From assembly GCF_014066305.1 (NCBI RefSeq), contig NW_023501062.1, positions 548,501 to 612,500 of the forward strand: DNA of 64,000 bases. Reading direction: 5' to 3'. The stretch is from Letharia columbiana. Taxonomy: Eukaryota; Ascomycota; Lecanoromycetes; Lecanorales; Parmeliaceae. How positions within the stretch are numbered: position 1 is the stretch's first letter; each line of letters opens with the position of its first letter. The position numbers were made by a program, and so were the translations under genes. The notes under the pieces were generated by a model, which searched no databases, had not been told where the DNA came from, and worked only from the letters and a program-made list of their open reading frames with translations. This document shows positions 12,057 to 22,469 of this stretch, piece by piece.

Positions 12057-14639
12057 TAGAAATTATAATATATAGTAAACTAAACTATATTAGAAGTACT
12101 CTTAAAGATTATAATCTATACTAATTATCTAATTAATATATCGTTTAAAAGACTACTCTATTAAATAAAATAGAGAAGAATTACTATATTATAATAGAGG
12201 ATAAAAAGAATAAGAGTATATCTAATATCTTTCTCTTTAGAATATCGTTTATAAGAGTCTTTAGCTTTAATTTAAATATTCTAATAATTAGATTAAATCG
12301 ATTAATAGCGCGTTTATTAGATAATTTTTTTTTAATAATCTTAATTTATTTTAAATTATAGATAAAAGTTATAAAGAGATTTAATCGGTCGAATTTAGTA
12401 AATAAGATAATAATATTCTAATAGAGTTATTTTATAAATTATAGGTCTTCTTAATAGAAGAAAGAAAGAATAATATATTATTTACTAGTTTAATTATTTA
12501 TAATAGCTCTATCGACGTAAATATTAATAATTACTTAATAGATATCGACTTAAATAATCTTCTAATTTATCTTTAATTAATAGAGTTTATTACTTTTAAT
12601 AGCTATATAGATATTATAGACGAAATACTATAGTAGTCTATCGTAGTAAAGAAGGTAATTAAACTTACTAGAACGAATTTATATTATATATTTATAAGAA
12701 GTTAGCGATTAATAGAATAGAAGAAATAAATAATATAGATCTATAATATAAGATAAGTATTACTCGTATAGAGCTATCTCGATTAATAGTTCTATTAATT
12801 TATAAGATAATTTTATTATCGCTATATTAATAGATAAGAAGACTTTTACTTAATATAACGTCTATATTAAATATATTATTATATTATAACTATTCGCTAA
12901 ATAAGAAGATAATAAAATAGTATAAGAGTATATAGACTAGATATTAATATAGAATACTAAATCTCTTATTACTTCGAGTCTTTATTAAGATATTCTTAGT
13001 CTTAAATAAATTTAATAGATTATCTATATTACTCTCTTAAGCGATAACGATCTTATCTAAAGTAGAACGATTATAGATATATAAATTATAATATCGTAAG
13101 TTCTTATAAAGTAGCTTATAGTCTTATATACTTAAATCGATCTTTAACTTTTCGAATATCGATTTAAGAGTATTAATATATAGATTAATACTTCTAAGAA
13201 TTATAGCTATTTTATAATAAAGTATCTAATTAATATATTTATAATAGTTATATCTAATAAAGTTAATATAGAAAACGCGATTAAGAGAAAATTATATCGT
13301 ATTATAGATTAATCTTAAATACTATCTATAATATAGATTTAGTTAAAAATTAATTTTTTACTCTTTAAAGACGCTAGAATAAATATATAAGTAGTAATTA
13401 CTTTCTAGATTTTATATATATAAAAGACGATTAAATAATTAATAGTAATCTACTATAAGACTATAGAGATTATATTATTATACTAAACGCTATAACTCTA
13501 TAATAATAAAATTCTTTATAATTATTAATAAAATTTAAGATCTCTAGCGTTAAAGAATAAAGAATTTAATTAATAATATACTCGCTAAGATTAATCGAAT
13601 TATTTATACTCGTTTTAACGTCTTTATAGTCTTATTCTATATCGTCTACTTCTTAATCGATATCTATTTTAAATATATTAACTTTAATCTTTTCGCTATC
13701 GTAATATTACTCGACTATCTTATCTTTTTATAATATTATATTATAACTATTATAAATCTAGTTTATAGAATCTAAATTATATTATATAGACTTTATAGTA
13801 TATAGATAACGCGCGATATAATTAGCGAGCTTTATTAAAGATTAAGTAGAATCTAAATAAGAGCTAGAAGATAGACTAAAAGAACGTAGACTATTAAAAG
13901 AATTATTATTAAAGAAGTCTAATAATAAATCTCGTAATAGAGGATTTTTAATAATATCTTTCTCTCGTTTAAAAGCTTCTTCTTAACGATATTTAGAATC
14001 TAATACGCGTTAAGAGACTTTAAAATAGAATAATAAAGAATAAATTAGAGAGAAAAACGCGTTTTAAGAAATAGTATCGCTAAATTAAAAGATATTATCG
14101 CTAGCTTAAGAGAAGTATATAGAGAAGAATATATTCGTTTAAACTCTTTTAAAGGGTCTTTTAACGCGTTTATAAATAGTAGTAGATAGCTATTAAGCTC
14201 GCTTACGACTTCGATTATTAATAGTAATAAATTTATTAAAAGATAGTCTAAGAACGTTAATAAGAAATTTAAAAAATGAATAAAAGAAATATATATCTTA
14301 GATACTTAGTAATATTTAAATAAGAAATATCGAGAGTAAATTTATTTATAATTAGTAAATTAATAGAATTATAGAAGAAATATAGTTATATAAATAGATA
14401 AAAGAATTATTATTTAGTTTTAAATACGTCTAGTATAACTATTATAATTATTATATTTAAATATTTATTTTATTTATTAATAGTAGGCTAAACTTTATTA
14501 TTTTTATAGCGTTAGAAAGCGTATATTAAGCTCTATAATTTACGAAATTATAAAGAAATAGTATTTATAGAAAGCTAGTTATTTTAGAGTATAAAACTTC
14601 TATACTTAAATTTTTAATAAGAAAGCTTAAAAGGGCTAG
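12057..14639. other. RIP-mutated AT-rich repeat DNA, family unresolved
   Basis: About 2.6 kb without usable open frames. Around 13820-14120 the plus strand, with stops ignored, reads as a charged, coiled-coil-like tail resembling the C-terminus of some pogo/Tc1-type transposases, but I could not find a DDE catalytic core, so no family is assigned. Confidence 0.6.
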
Positions 14640-14689
14640 TAGGCTAACTTAGTTAGTCTAGCTAAAAGACGTAATAATCTTAAATTTAT

Positions 14690-14758
14690 AATTAACTATA
14701 TATATAAATTTAAGATTTTCTAATTTAGCTCTATCTTATTCTATTATATATATTAATA
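14690..14758. repeat. 69-bp segment shared with 43497-43565
   Basis: Aligns without gaps to 43497-43565, and most differences are C/T or G/A changes. The copy here is the more RIP-mutated. It lies at the low-coordinate end of the copia remnant and may be part of its LTR. Confidence 0.7.
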
Positions 14759-16054
14759 GCTCGAAATTATTAATCTTCGTAGTAGTCTATTAATATCTTA
14801 TATTAGTTATTTACTAAATAGTAATAGCGAGATCGAAGACGGGATCGAAGTTATAATAATCTAAATTCTTATAATTTAATATAGCTTATCTATAGTATAG
14901 ACGTTTTAATTTAAGAGTTTTATTATACTTAGTATAGATAATAGCTCTCTAAGCTCACATTTTAATATTACTTTATTTATTATTTAAAAGAACTTTCTAA
15001 AAAGATATAAAAGTTCGTTTTAATTAAGAATTATATATTATATCGAGATATAGATCTAGATAAGTAATAGAATTATCTCGAGATATCTCTTTAACGTCGT
15101 TATCGTTAGATTCTTCTAGATTTATATTACTATCTTTTATATCTTCGACTTCTTCGATATTTTTATTAAAAAGAATATTTCTAATTTTATTTATATTAAT
15201 AGAGTCTATATCGATATCGACGATAGTCTTAGATATATATTAATATACTATAGAGTTACCCCCTATATTAAATATATCTATTATATTATTATTAATAGCC
15301 TTAACTAGTTAATAGTTAATATTCGAGATCGTAATAATTATTATTCGTAATTCGTTAAAATCGATATAAGAGAATCGTTTTACTTATCGAGTAGCTAGAT
15401 TTTATATTTAAAAGATATTTATATCTTTATAGCTAATTAGATAATACTTCTTACTACGTTTATCGAGCTTCTTATACTTTTTCTTAGATATATATACTTA
15501 GATTACGTAGTCGATAATCTTTATATAGTCGAGATATAATTATTCGTTTATCTATATCTTATATAATATTATACTCTAAAGACGAGTAATAGAACTTCTA
15601 TTCTTTTAATATACTTTAATATAAAGTAGTTCTAATTATAAATAGCGAAATAACTTCGAGTTAAAAAGTATAGCCTTTACCCCATTTATAATAATTCGAT
15701 TTTATATCTCGCTAAGTTTATTTTACTTAGGCGTATAAAGTACGATAGACTCTTATATAATTTCGAAGTTCTTAAAGTATTCTTTAAACTTACTATTAAT
15801 AAATTCGATATTATTATCTAGACGAACTATCTTAATCTTATAATCGAATTTATTTTTTATCTAAATTTTTCAGTTATAGAATAATTTAAAGATCTCGTTC
15901 TTATACTTATATGTAAAACACTAGATTCGGAGAGTCGCTTAATCGATTAGAAGTATATAGTACTTAATTCTATTAATAAACGATATATTAAAAGATTCTT
16001 CTAAGTCTATATAGATCTTATCGAGTTTTTCGAGTACCTCGTATTATATTCTTC

Positions 16055-16683
16055 TGTAAATCTAAAAAGTTCCTTTTCGTATAATTTCCGTCGGGTCCGT
16101 ACTATAAGTACGATTTAGTACGATTTAATCTATTAAGTAGACTTTATCTATATTTAATCCTTTTCGCTAATTTAGTAACTATCTTAATTCGTTTCGCCAG
16201 TTCTATTAATTTAGTAACTTTAAAAAAAATTAGTAATTTAAAAAATTTTACGTAATATACTCTAATATACTCTAAGTACTATTCTATATATATATAATAT
16301 TAATATATATTATTATTAATATACGTATTATTATACGCTATATTAGAGTATTATCTACGCGATTAATTTTATTAAATCGTCTAATTCTATAGTTAAATTT
16401 GAATTAACGTTAATACTCGTCGCCGTAGAACCTTACCGTCGCAACGTCGATTATTAGAACTTTTCTTTTTTTATACATATTACTATTAAACTAGTAGAAC
16501 TAACGAAAAAGATTAAAATAGTTATTAAATTAATAGAATTTTAGCTGATTTTTAAGATAGTTACTAAATCGGCGGAATTTTAATTAATTTTTAAGATAGT
16601 TGCTAAATCGACGAAATTCTTAATTTCAGCCCTATTCGCAAGATCAGCAATTTAAAATTTAGTAGAAACTTTTCAGATTTGCA
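16055..16683. mobile_element. Mutator-like miniature transposon inserted in the copia remnant
   Basis: A 629-bp unit with 19-bp terminal inverted repeats: left tgtaaatctaaaaagttcc (16055-16073) and right gaaacttttcagatttgca (16665-16683), 17 of 19 complementary. It is flanked by 10-bp direct repeats tatattcttc (16045-16054) and tatactcttc (16684-16693), which differ by one C/T. Subterminal 39-bp repeats (starts 16519, 16558, 16597) have inverted counterparts at about 16165-16222. Long target duplications of 8-11 bp are typical of Mutator-like elements. It has no coding capacity. It retains more CpA sites than its surroundings, suggesting a later arrival. Confidence 0.72.
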
Positions 16684-19109
16684 TATACTCTTCTTAAAAT
16701 CTTTTATATAAATTTAATCTTAAAATAGGCTTTATATATTAATCTAATTCGAGGTTTTTAAGTTAATATAATATCCTTATTTATATTAACTAGTCTCTTA
16801 AGATTTATCTCGTTTAAATATCTTATTCGACGATATTATAGCTCGATAGCTTTCTCGTTAAATATTAAACTTATTATTAAGACTTTTATATTCTTTTAAA
16901 TAAGTATTAAAACCTTAACTATAGATTATAAGATACTAAGAATATAGATATTATTTACCTTCGAAGCGCTATTAATAAACTTGCTACTTTAAAGAATATA
17001 ATAATTATTATTAAGAAAGATAATTTTAAATCCTTTTCATATAGTCTAACTAATTAAAAATAATTCGTATATAAAATTCGAAATATATAAGACTTTACTA
17101 ACTTTTACGATATTACTAGATTTATTCTATAATAGCTATTTCATTTCGACTATATCGCGGCCCTACGTTTAAACGATAATTTTATCGACTATTATAATAT
17201 TTATACGATATAGCTAATAATCGATAAACTTATTCTTATTAAAGAATATATAATTAGTATAGTCTAAGTTTATTATTTATTTATATATAATAGTAAATTA
17301 ACTATTTATATATACTATATAGAAGAGAAAGTAAATTAAGAATTTATATAATAATTCGTTAATTATTTCGATATTCTCTAGAGAATTAAATAGAGAGTTA
17401 AGAATATTTTTAATCTCTCGACTTATCTTACTACTTAATTTTAGACTAATATTAAGCTAAGATATTAATTAATTTTCTATATTCTTTTATAGTTCTCGTA
17501 ATTTAGCTATTTCGACTAAGAGATAATCGAGAGACTTAATTTTGAGCTCTTTATTTATTACTTCTTTATTTATTTTAGATATTAAGCTATTAACTAAGTA
17601 GTCTTAATACTCTTCGTCTTCTATAGTATCTCTATTATCGATTATAGTATAAATTATTACTAAAATATAAGTATAATTTTAGTTTATAAAATCGTTCGAT
17701 CTATTAATTATATTAGCTATATTCACTTTAAACTTAAAATTCGAATTATTATTATTATTATTATTATTTCGAAATCGATTAAATATCTTTTCGTTATAAA
17801 GAATTCAGTAGCTATATAGTTAATATCTCTTCTTACTCTTATTTAATAGTAATAAGTACTTTAAATACTTAGATATATTATCTAATCTCTTATAATAAAT
17901 ACTATTTAGATTATTTAACGAGGGATTAAAGTTATAATTATTATTTTTATCGTTATTTCCACCTCGGCCTTATTCTAAAGTATTATTCTTATATTCTAAA
18001 TTATTATTATCTTTAAAGATCTTCTTATTCTTCTATTTCTTATAATATTTCTTTATAATAACGATTATAACTTATTTCTTATTATCTCGCTTAAAGAAAT
18101 AATCTTCTTCGTAAAGAAGTATAATAATTTTATTAAAGTCTAGTATATTATTAAGTTATAAGATAAGACGATATACGAAGTCCTTATACTTTTTATTTAA
18201 ATTATTTAATAATAGAGTAATAAGAATTCATTTATCGATTAGAGCTTTTATACGCTTAAGATTCTTAGATTTTATATATATATTAGTAATATAAGTTTTA
18301 ATCGAGTTATTGCTATTAATTATAGTAATATTCTATAGTTTCTATAACTTAATAAAGCGAAAAATAAATTCGAAGTTCATATAGTCGATTTAAAGTCTAA
18401 TTTACCTTATTATAGCTACCTTCTTATCTTCTATTACTTCGACTAGTTTATTCTTATATATCGAGTAGATAAGTTTTAATACTTAATTATTAAGATTTTT
18501 TTAAATCTTTATATTAATATTATATCTTAAAACCTGCTAATTAATAAATCTCGATATAATAGTTCTTATATAGTAGGTTTTATTAGCTAATATATTTATA
18601 ATAATAACTTTCTCTAATAGATCGTTTAAAAATAGTATTAATTCTTATTTTATTATATTTTATAGGCCGTAATACTTTAAGATACTCTTTATCTTCTTTA
18701 ATTAAGATTAATAGTTTTTCTATTCTTTAAACTTTAAATTTTTTTAAATCTAAGTTAATATAGTTATATATATATTAAACGCCTATATAATTATCTTATA
18801 TAACTATTTATAAAAGAAAGAATAAAAGAGTAGATAGAAAATATATAATAAGAATATAGAAATATTCGTTTAACTTTTATAATATTAAATTATTAAATAG
18901 ATAAGTATTTCTAATTAATAATATAGAGATTACGATAGCGAAATTTCGAGCTTATAATCTATTAAAAATAGTATATACTTAATAATCTTAAATTATAAAG
19001 TATAGTTATTTATTATTATATTTTATAAAGAAGTATATAGAAAGGATGGAGGTAACTACCTATCTATGGTGTGAAGCCACGCTAAGGCTATTTACTATCA
19101 TAAGAAGTA

Positions 19110-19376
19110 AACCAAAAACCCCCCCCCTCCAAACCAAAAAAAAACCCCCCCCCAAAAAATTTTCCCTCCCCCCCCCCCCCCCCCCACCCCAAATTTTTTT
19201 TCTCTTATTTTTTCCCTCTCCCCACTCCCCATATATTTTAAATAACACCCCCCCCCCCCACCCCAACCAAAAAAAATAATAAATTAAACTACCCTAAAAC
19301 AAAATTAAAATAAAAATTTTTAAAAATTTTATTTAAAAAAAAAAAGAAAAAAAAAAAAAAAAAATCCACTTTCTTC

Positions 19377-19422
<46 letters not shown>

Positions 19423-19462
19423 AACTACCAAAAACCACCCAAAAACCCCCCCCCCCCCCCGG

Positions 19463-19516
<54 letters not shown>

Positions 19517-19689
19517 AAACCCCCCCCCCCCCCCCCTATAAAAAAAAAAAAAATTTTTTTTTTTTTTTTTTGAAAAAAAAAAAAAAATTATTTGCTTGCT
19601 TCCCTTTCTTTTTTTAACAATCCAAACTTTAAAAAAAATAAAAAAATAAAAAAAAATAAAAAAAAAAAAAAAATATTTATTTTTTAAAA

Positions 19690-19735
<46 letters not shown>

Positions 19736-19763
19736 AAAAAAGGGGGAAAAAAAAAAAAAAAGA
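19110..19763. other. A/C homopolymer tract, probable assembly or sequencing artefact
   Basis: Runs of one base dominate, for example 37 A at 19379-19415 and 53 A at 19463-19515, with C runs of 10-17. G is nearly absent from the plus strand until about 19740. Every open frame here is a poly-F, poly-P or poly-G reading of homopolymers and none should be taken as a gene. The tract sits exactly between the RIP-mutated block and the first gene island. Confidence 0.75.
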
Positions 19764-20077
19764 AAGCAAATCGGAAAAGGCAGCAGAGAAGCCACGGAAT
19801 ACTCGTATGTTCGCTACCGCTAGAGACGAAGGAATATTCTCTCTTTTCACCTTCAGCTTCTCTATCGACACGGCTATTCATTAGACACGTAATCGAGAAG
19901 CATGCTTGCATTAGAGATTGAAGCTGAAAGGTCTATATGTGACTTTGACAGTCTTTCCATTATTGCTTTCTAAGCTACCACTACCATTGCCTCAGTTATA
20001 AGGCTCCCAGTGCCAACTCCTCATAACGGTAATATGCAGAAACAATCCCTGACAACTTGCCTCTCGGATGTCTTGAG
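19764..20077. other. Intergenic, no feature seen
   Basis: Normal base composition returns here. I see no convincing coding frame, RNA gene or repeat. Confidence 0.6.
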
Positions 20078-20349
20078 CTATAGATATGGGTACTCACCCA
20101 AGTACGAAGACTCAACTCCACTCTCGACACCAGCATCGCTGCACCAGTCAATGAACTTCAATTCCAACTCATCCTGCGGGCCGCTGCGCATCAACGCATC
20201 TCGACACTCTCGGGCGATCCTCCTCATGTCCTCATCCTTCTCCGGCCCCACGGTGAGGTTGATCCGAGCCTTGCCGAAATTGCGGAGTAGTTTGTTGAAG
20301 GATCAACTCGAGGCCTGTGAACGGTGGGATGAGTGAATCGCCTTTGAGT
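20078..20349 (-). pseudogene. Frameshifted 3' fragment of an F-box-like gene paralogue
   Basis: The minus strand from about 20300 down to a stop at 20078-20080 reads LLRNFGKARINLTVGP followed by an acidic and basic tail. This matches the C-terminal part of the intact neighbour at 20741-21748 (LLAHVGRAKINLTPGA). Just upstream, LKGDSLIPPFTGLE, matching the neighbour's LPRINGLEEAL region, continues in a different frame, so at least one base shift separates the two pieces. Nothing resembling the N-terminal F-box region remains. It is best explained as a decayed tandem duplicate, of which only the end survives. Confidence 0.7.
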
Positions 20350-20430
20350 ACCTCGGTGAGGTGCACGTCGAAAGACAAGCATAGGGATGACAGAGGTCTA
20401 TGATCTGGTGTGTCAAACTTTCAGGGTTCG

Positions 20431-20471
20431 CCAAAGAAGAAGTCGCCGTCCAATGGGGACTTCTTCTTTGG
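20431..20471. repeat. Near-perfect 41-base palindrome
   Basis: Arms 20431-20447 (ccaaagaagaagtcgcc) and 20455-20471 (ggggacttcttctttgg) pair with one mismatch around a 7-base loop. A related hairpin of 84% identity over 37 bases lies at 37878-37914. Confidence 0.8.
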
Positions 20472-20575
20472 GTAGGCACCAGAAGCCTCCTCCCTTAACA
20501 GCCAGATATGTTCCATTCTTATACTGTAAACTAAAACTTTGCCATCAGACCTATACTACACCACCAAAAAGATAT

Positions 20576-20599
20576 CACCGCCACCGCCACCGCCACCGC
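20576..20599. repeat. (CACCGC)4 microsatellite
   Basis: Four exact hexamer units, followed by one partly matching unit. It lies between the gene fragment and the 3' end of the F-box-like gene. Confidence 0.9.
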
Positions 20600-20740
20600 C
20601 ATCGACCACGAGATTGCTTGTGGATATTGTGCAATGATAACAGCTCGTGCAGAACCTCTCTTCTCCAGCTCCATCTAACACTTTCTCGCTGCATCGATGA
20701 GATGTCTTCGTAGCCTTATCCTGGTAGAATGCTATCACCC

Positions 20741-21748
20741 TCAAAGGAAAGTGAGTCGTAGGTCAGTCAGGTCCATCTCATGTCGGAGCCCCTGATGCAT
20801 CATCGAATCCTGAAGCTTTTCCGCAACTGCCACCATTTCCGGATCATTTCCTGCTCCTGGGGTCAAGTTGATCTTGGCCCTGCCAACATGTGCGAGCAAT
20901 TTCAATGGCTCCAATGCTTCTTCAAGCCCGTTGATGCGCGGCAGACCTCTGAGTTCGCGTCCTCGTGCTGAACAGGATCTGAAATTGCGACCGGCCGCTC
21001 GCTCCCAAGGCTCAGCATCTAGGTCGTAGAAATCCCTTCTCTGGACATCACTCCAAAATTCCATCTCTTCTTCCGTACGCTGGAATGGTCCATCGAGCAC
21101 TTCCCCTCCGTATATGTGTTGAGGTGGGTTCGGCCTGCTGCCGTCTGCCATGCGATCTCGGTTCCTGAGTACAGGTTTGGGTCGATACTCTCGATCATAC
21201 AAATCCACACGAACGTTCCTAAGACTGGGCTTGTTGCATAGAACCAAACAGAAGCCGAGCAGCGTATCGTAGAGGATTGGTTCCTCTTTCTTGAACCGTG
21301 TTGCCCAGAATTCAATCTGGACTTGCTTTGCCATGTGGAACGGAAAATGGCGCAACTCGCTGGGCACCGGGATGTTCACCCACTTGTAGCACCATTCTGA
21401 AGAGCTGAGTAGACCCTTTAGAAAGGTAAGTCCTCTAGCGGTTATCACTGCACGGAAGGCGCGGTTGTACGTGATCGCAGTACCCTCAATATACAGCTGG
21501 TGACTGACTCGGAGGATAGCAGTGTGGCACTTTTCACCATCGTCCCGATATTGTACTATGGATGCAATGCGGTCGGTAATGACTTTGTCGGCCCCCATCC
21601 AAATATCATAACCATTGACAGGGTTGAAGCTGTCGTAGTAGCCGTCGAAGACTTTGATCTCGGAAAGATTGGGCAGGAGGTGCTCTAGGATCTTGATGCG
21701 GACCTCGAGCGGTAGTCCCATCAGAAAGGACTTCAAGCCTGGTTCCAT
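20741..21748 (-). CDS. F-box-like hypothetical protein
   Basis: A single-exon frame of 335 residues. The start chosen is the first ATG (21746-21748, MEPGLKSFLMGLP); the frame is open further upstream but has no ATG there. The N-terminal segment FLMGLPLEVRIKILEHLL (residues 7-24) resembles the short leucine/proline-rich F-box helix that in other proteins binds Skp1 of SCF ubiquitin ligases. The remainder, with a pattern seen in many lineage-specific fungal F-box proteins (ILRVSHQLYIEGTAITY about residue 80), has no domain I can name. If the F-box is real it would act as a substrate adaptor; the substrate is unknown. A decayed paralogous tail lies 0.4 kb downstream. It could also be a 2EXR-type protein, which shares this kind of N-terminus. 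Confidence 0.65.
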   Translation of the reverse strand: MEPGLKSFLMGLPLEVRIKILEHLLPNLSEIKVFDGYYDSFNPVNGYDIWMGADKVITDRIASIVQYRDDGEKCHTAILRVSHQLYIEGTAITYNRAFRAVITARGLTFLKGLLSSSEWCYKWVNIPVPSELRHFPFHMAKQVQIEFWATRFKKEEPILYDTLLGFCLVLCNKPSLRNVRVDLYDREYRPKPVLRNRDRMADGSRPNPPQHIYGGEVLDGPFQRTEEEMEFWSDVQRRDFYDLDAEPWERAAGRNFRSCSARGRELRGLPRINGLEEALEPLKLLAHVGRAKINLTPGAGNDPEMVAVAEKLQDSMMHQGLRHEMDLTDLRLTFL

Positions 21749-22469
21749 GATCGATAGGAGAAAGCCGGTTCTTTTGGCCTTGGAGATGGTCTGAATCTTG
21801 ACGGATGATACTTTCTGGGCGTGTCGACTGTGGTGCGATGAGAGTTCAAAAGGTTGAAGGACGGTAGCACCAGCTTTACCCAAGGTTACAATGGTAAGCG
21901 TGGCGGATGGGGGTTAGTGGCTGATGGGAGCCGATTGGTCGGAGAAGTGGCAATTTCCTGAAAGGAGACGTGTCGGAAGACATACAATAAGTGTTAAAGA
22001 CTGCTCGCTATTGAAGATGATAAGTTAGGCAGGCAGGCAAGCAAGCCAGCAAGTAAGCAAGGCGAAGGAGGGTAAATTAATGGCCACACTTACAAATGGA
22101 ACAGATTTGCACCTTAGAGGGTGGGTTACCAGAGCTTCGCCTCGTTTGGAGTTGCCTCGATCTAATCTACCGTGAATAACACCAAAGTTTTATAGAGAAA
22201 ATGTACTGCAAGGGCCGGTCATTGAAGGCCGGGATGGGAAAATCCTTGTCGCCCTTTTTCTCTAATCTAAAGGTGCCACTTGTCCAATCTGTTTCCTTCC
22301 GTCTATCCAAGCTGCAGAAATTGGGCCTCTATGTATCTCACGAGGACATTTCCAGATGCAGAGACCAAGCCTGGCATCTCACATTCTTTTCGTGCCATTC
22401 ATTCATGCAACAAGTACGATTCAAATTCTTCCTCCACCAAAGCTCGCCTCGTTCTCCACTTGCCGCACC
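21749..22469. other. Intergenic region with CAGG/CAAG-type short repeats
   Basis: About 0.7 kb between the F-box-like gene and the large DUF3638 gene. Bases 22026-22063 are a run of imperfect four-base units (caggcaggcaagcaagccag and similar). It contains the presumed promoter of the F-box-like gene and the 3' end of the large gene. The long plus-strand frame overlapping 22470 is antisense to the large gene. Confidence 0.6.

Larger units (their letters stand above)
14640..19045 (-). mobile_element. RIP-inactivated Ty1/copia retrotransposon remnant
   Basis: On the minus strand, with stops ignored, the integrase core is recognisable: KIKIVRLDNNIEFIN at about 15796-15839 corresponds to the R-x-D-N-G-x-E-F motif, and after it comes a stretch matching the Y-T-P-x-Q-N-G-x-x-E-R block (about 15660-15770). 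Lower still (about 15330-15530) is the linker after integrase with a Y-K-D-x-N-I-F-R-x-W-type segment. The reverse transcriptase and RNase H that should follow are not visible below about 14900, so the 3' part seems deleted. The Gag side would lie at 16700-18800. The right end (19030-19100) returns to normal composition. Outer limits are approximate because no LTR pair was found. Confidence 0.7.

Noticed and set aside
1..19045. The AT-rich block as a centromere or isochore in its own right
   Set aside because: Recognisable LTRs, target duplications and mutated retrotransposon motifs explain it as RIP-mutated transposons; nothing specific to a centromere can be seen.
19046..19911. Several open frames of 60-125 codons on both strands
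   Set aside because: They translate homopolymer runs into poly-F, poly-P, poly-G and poly-K and have no gene-like composition.
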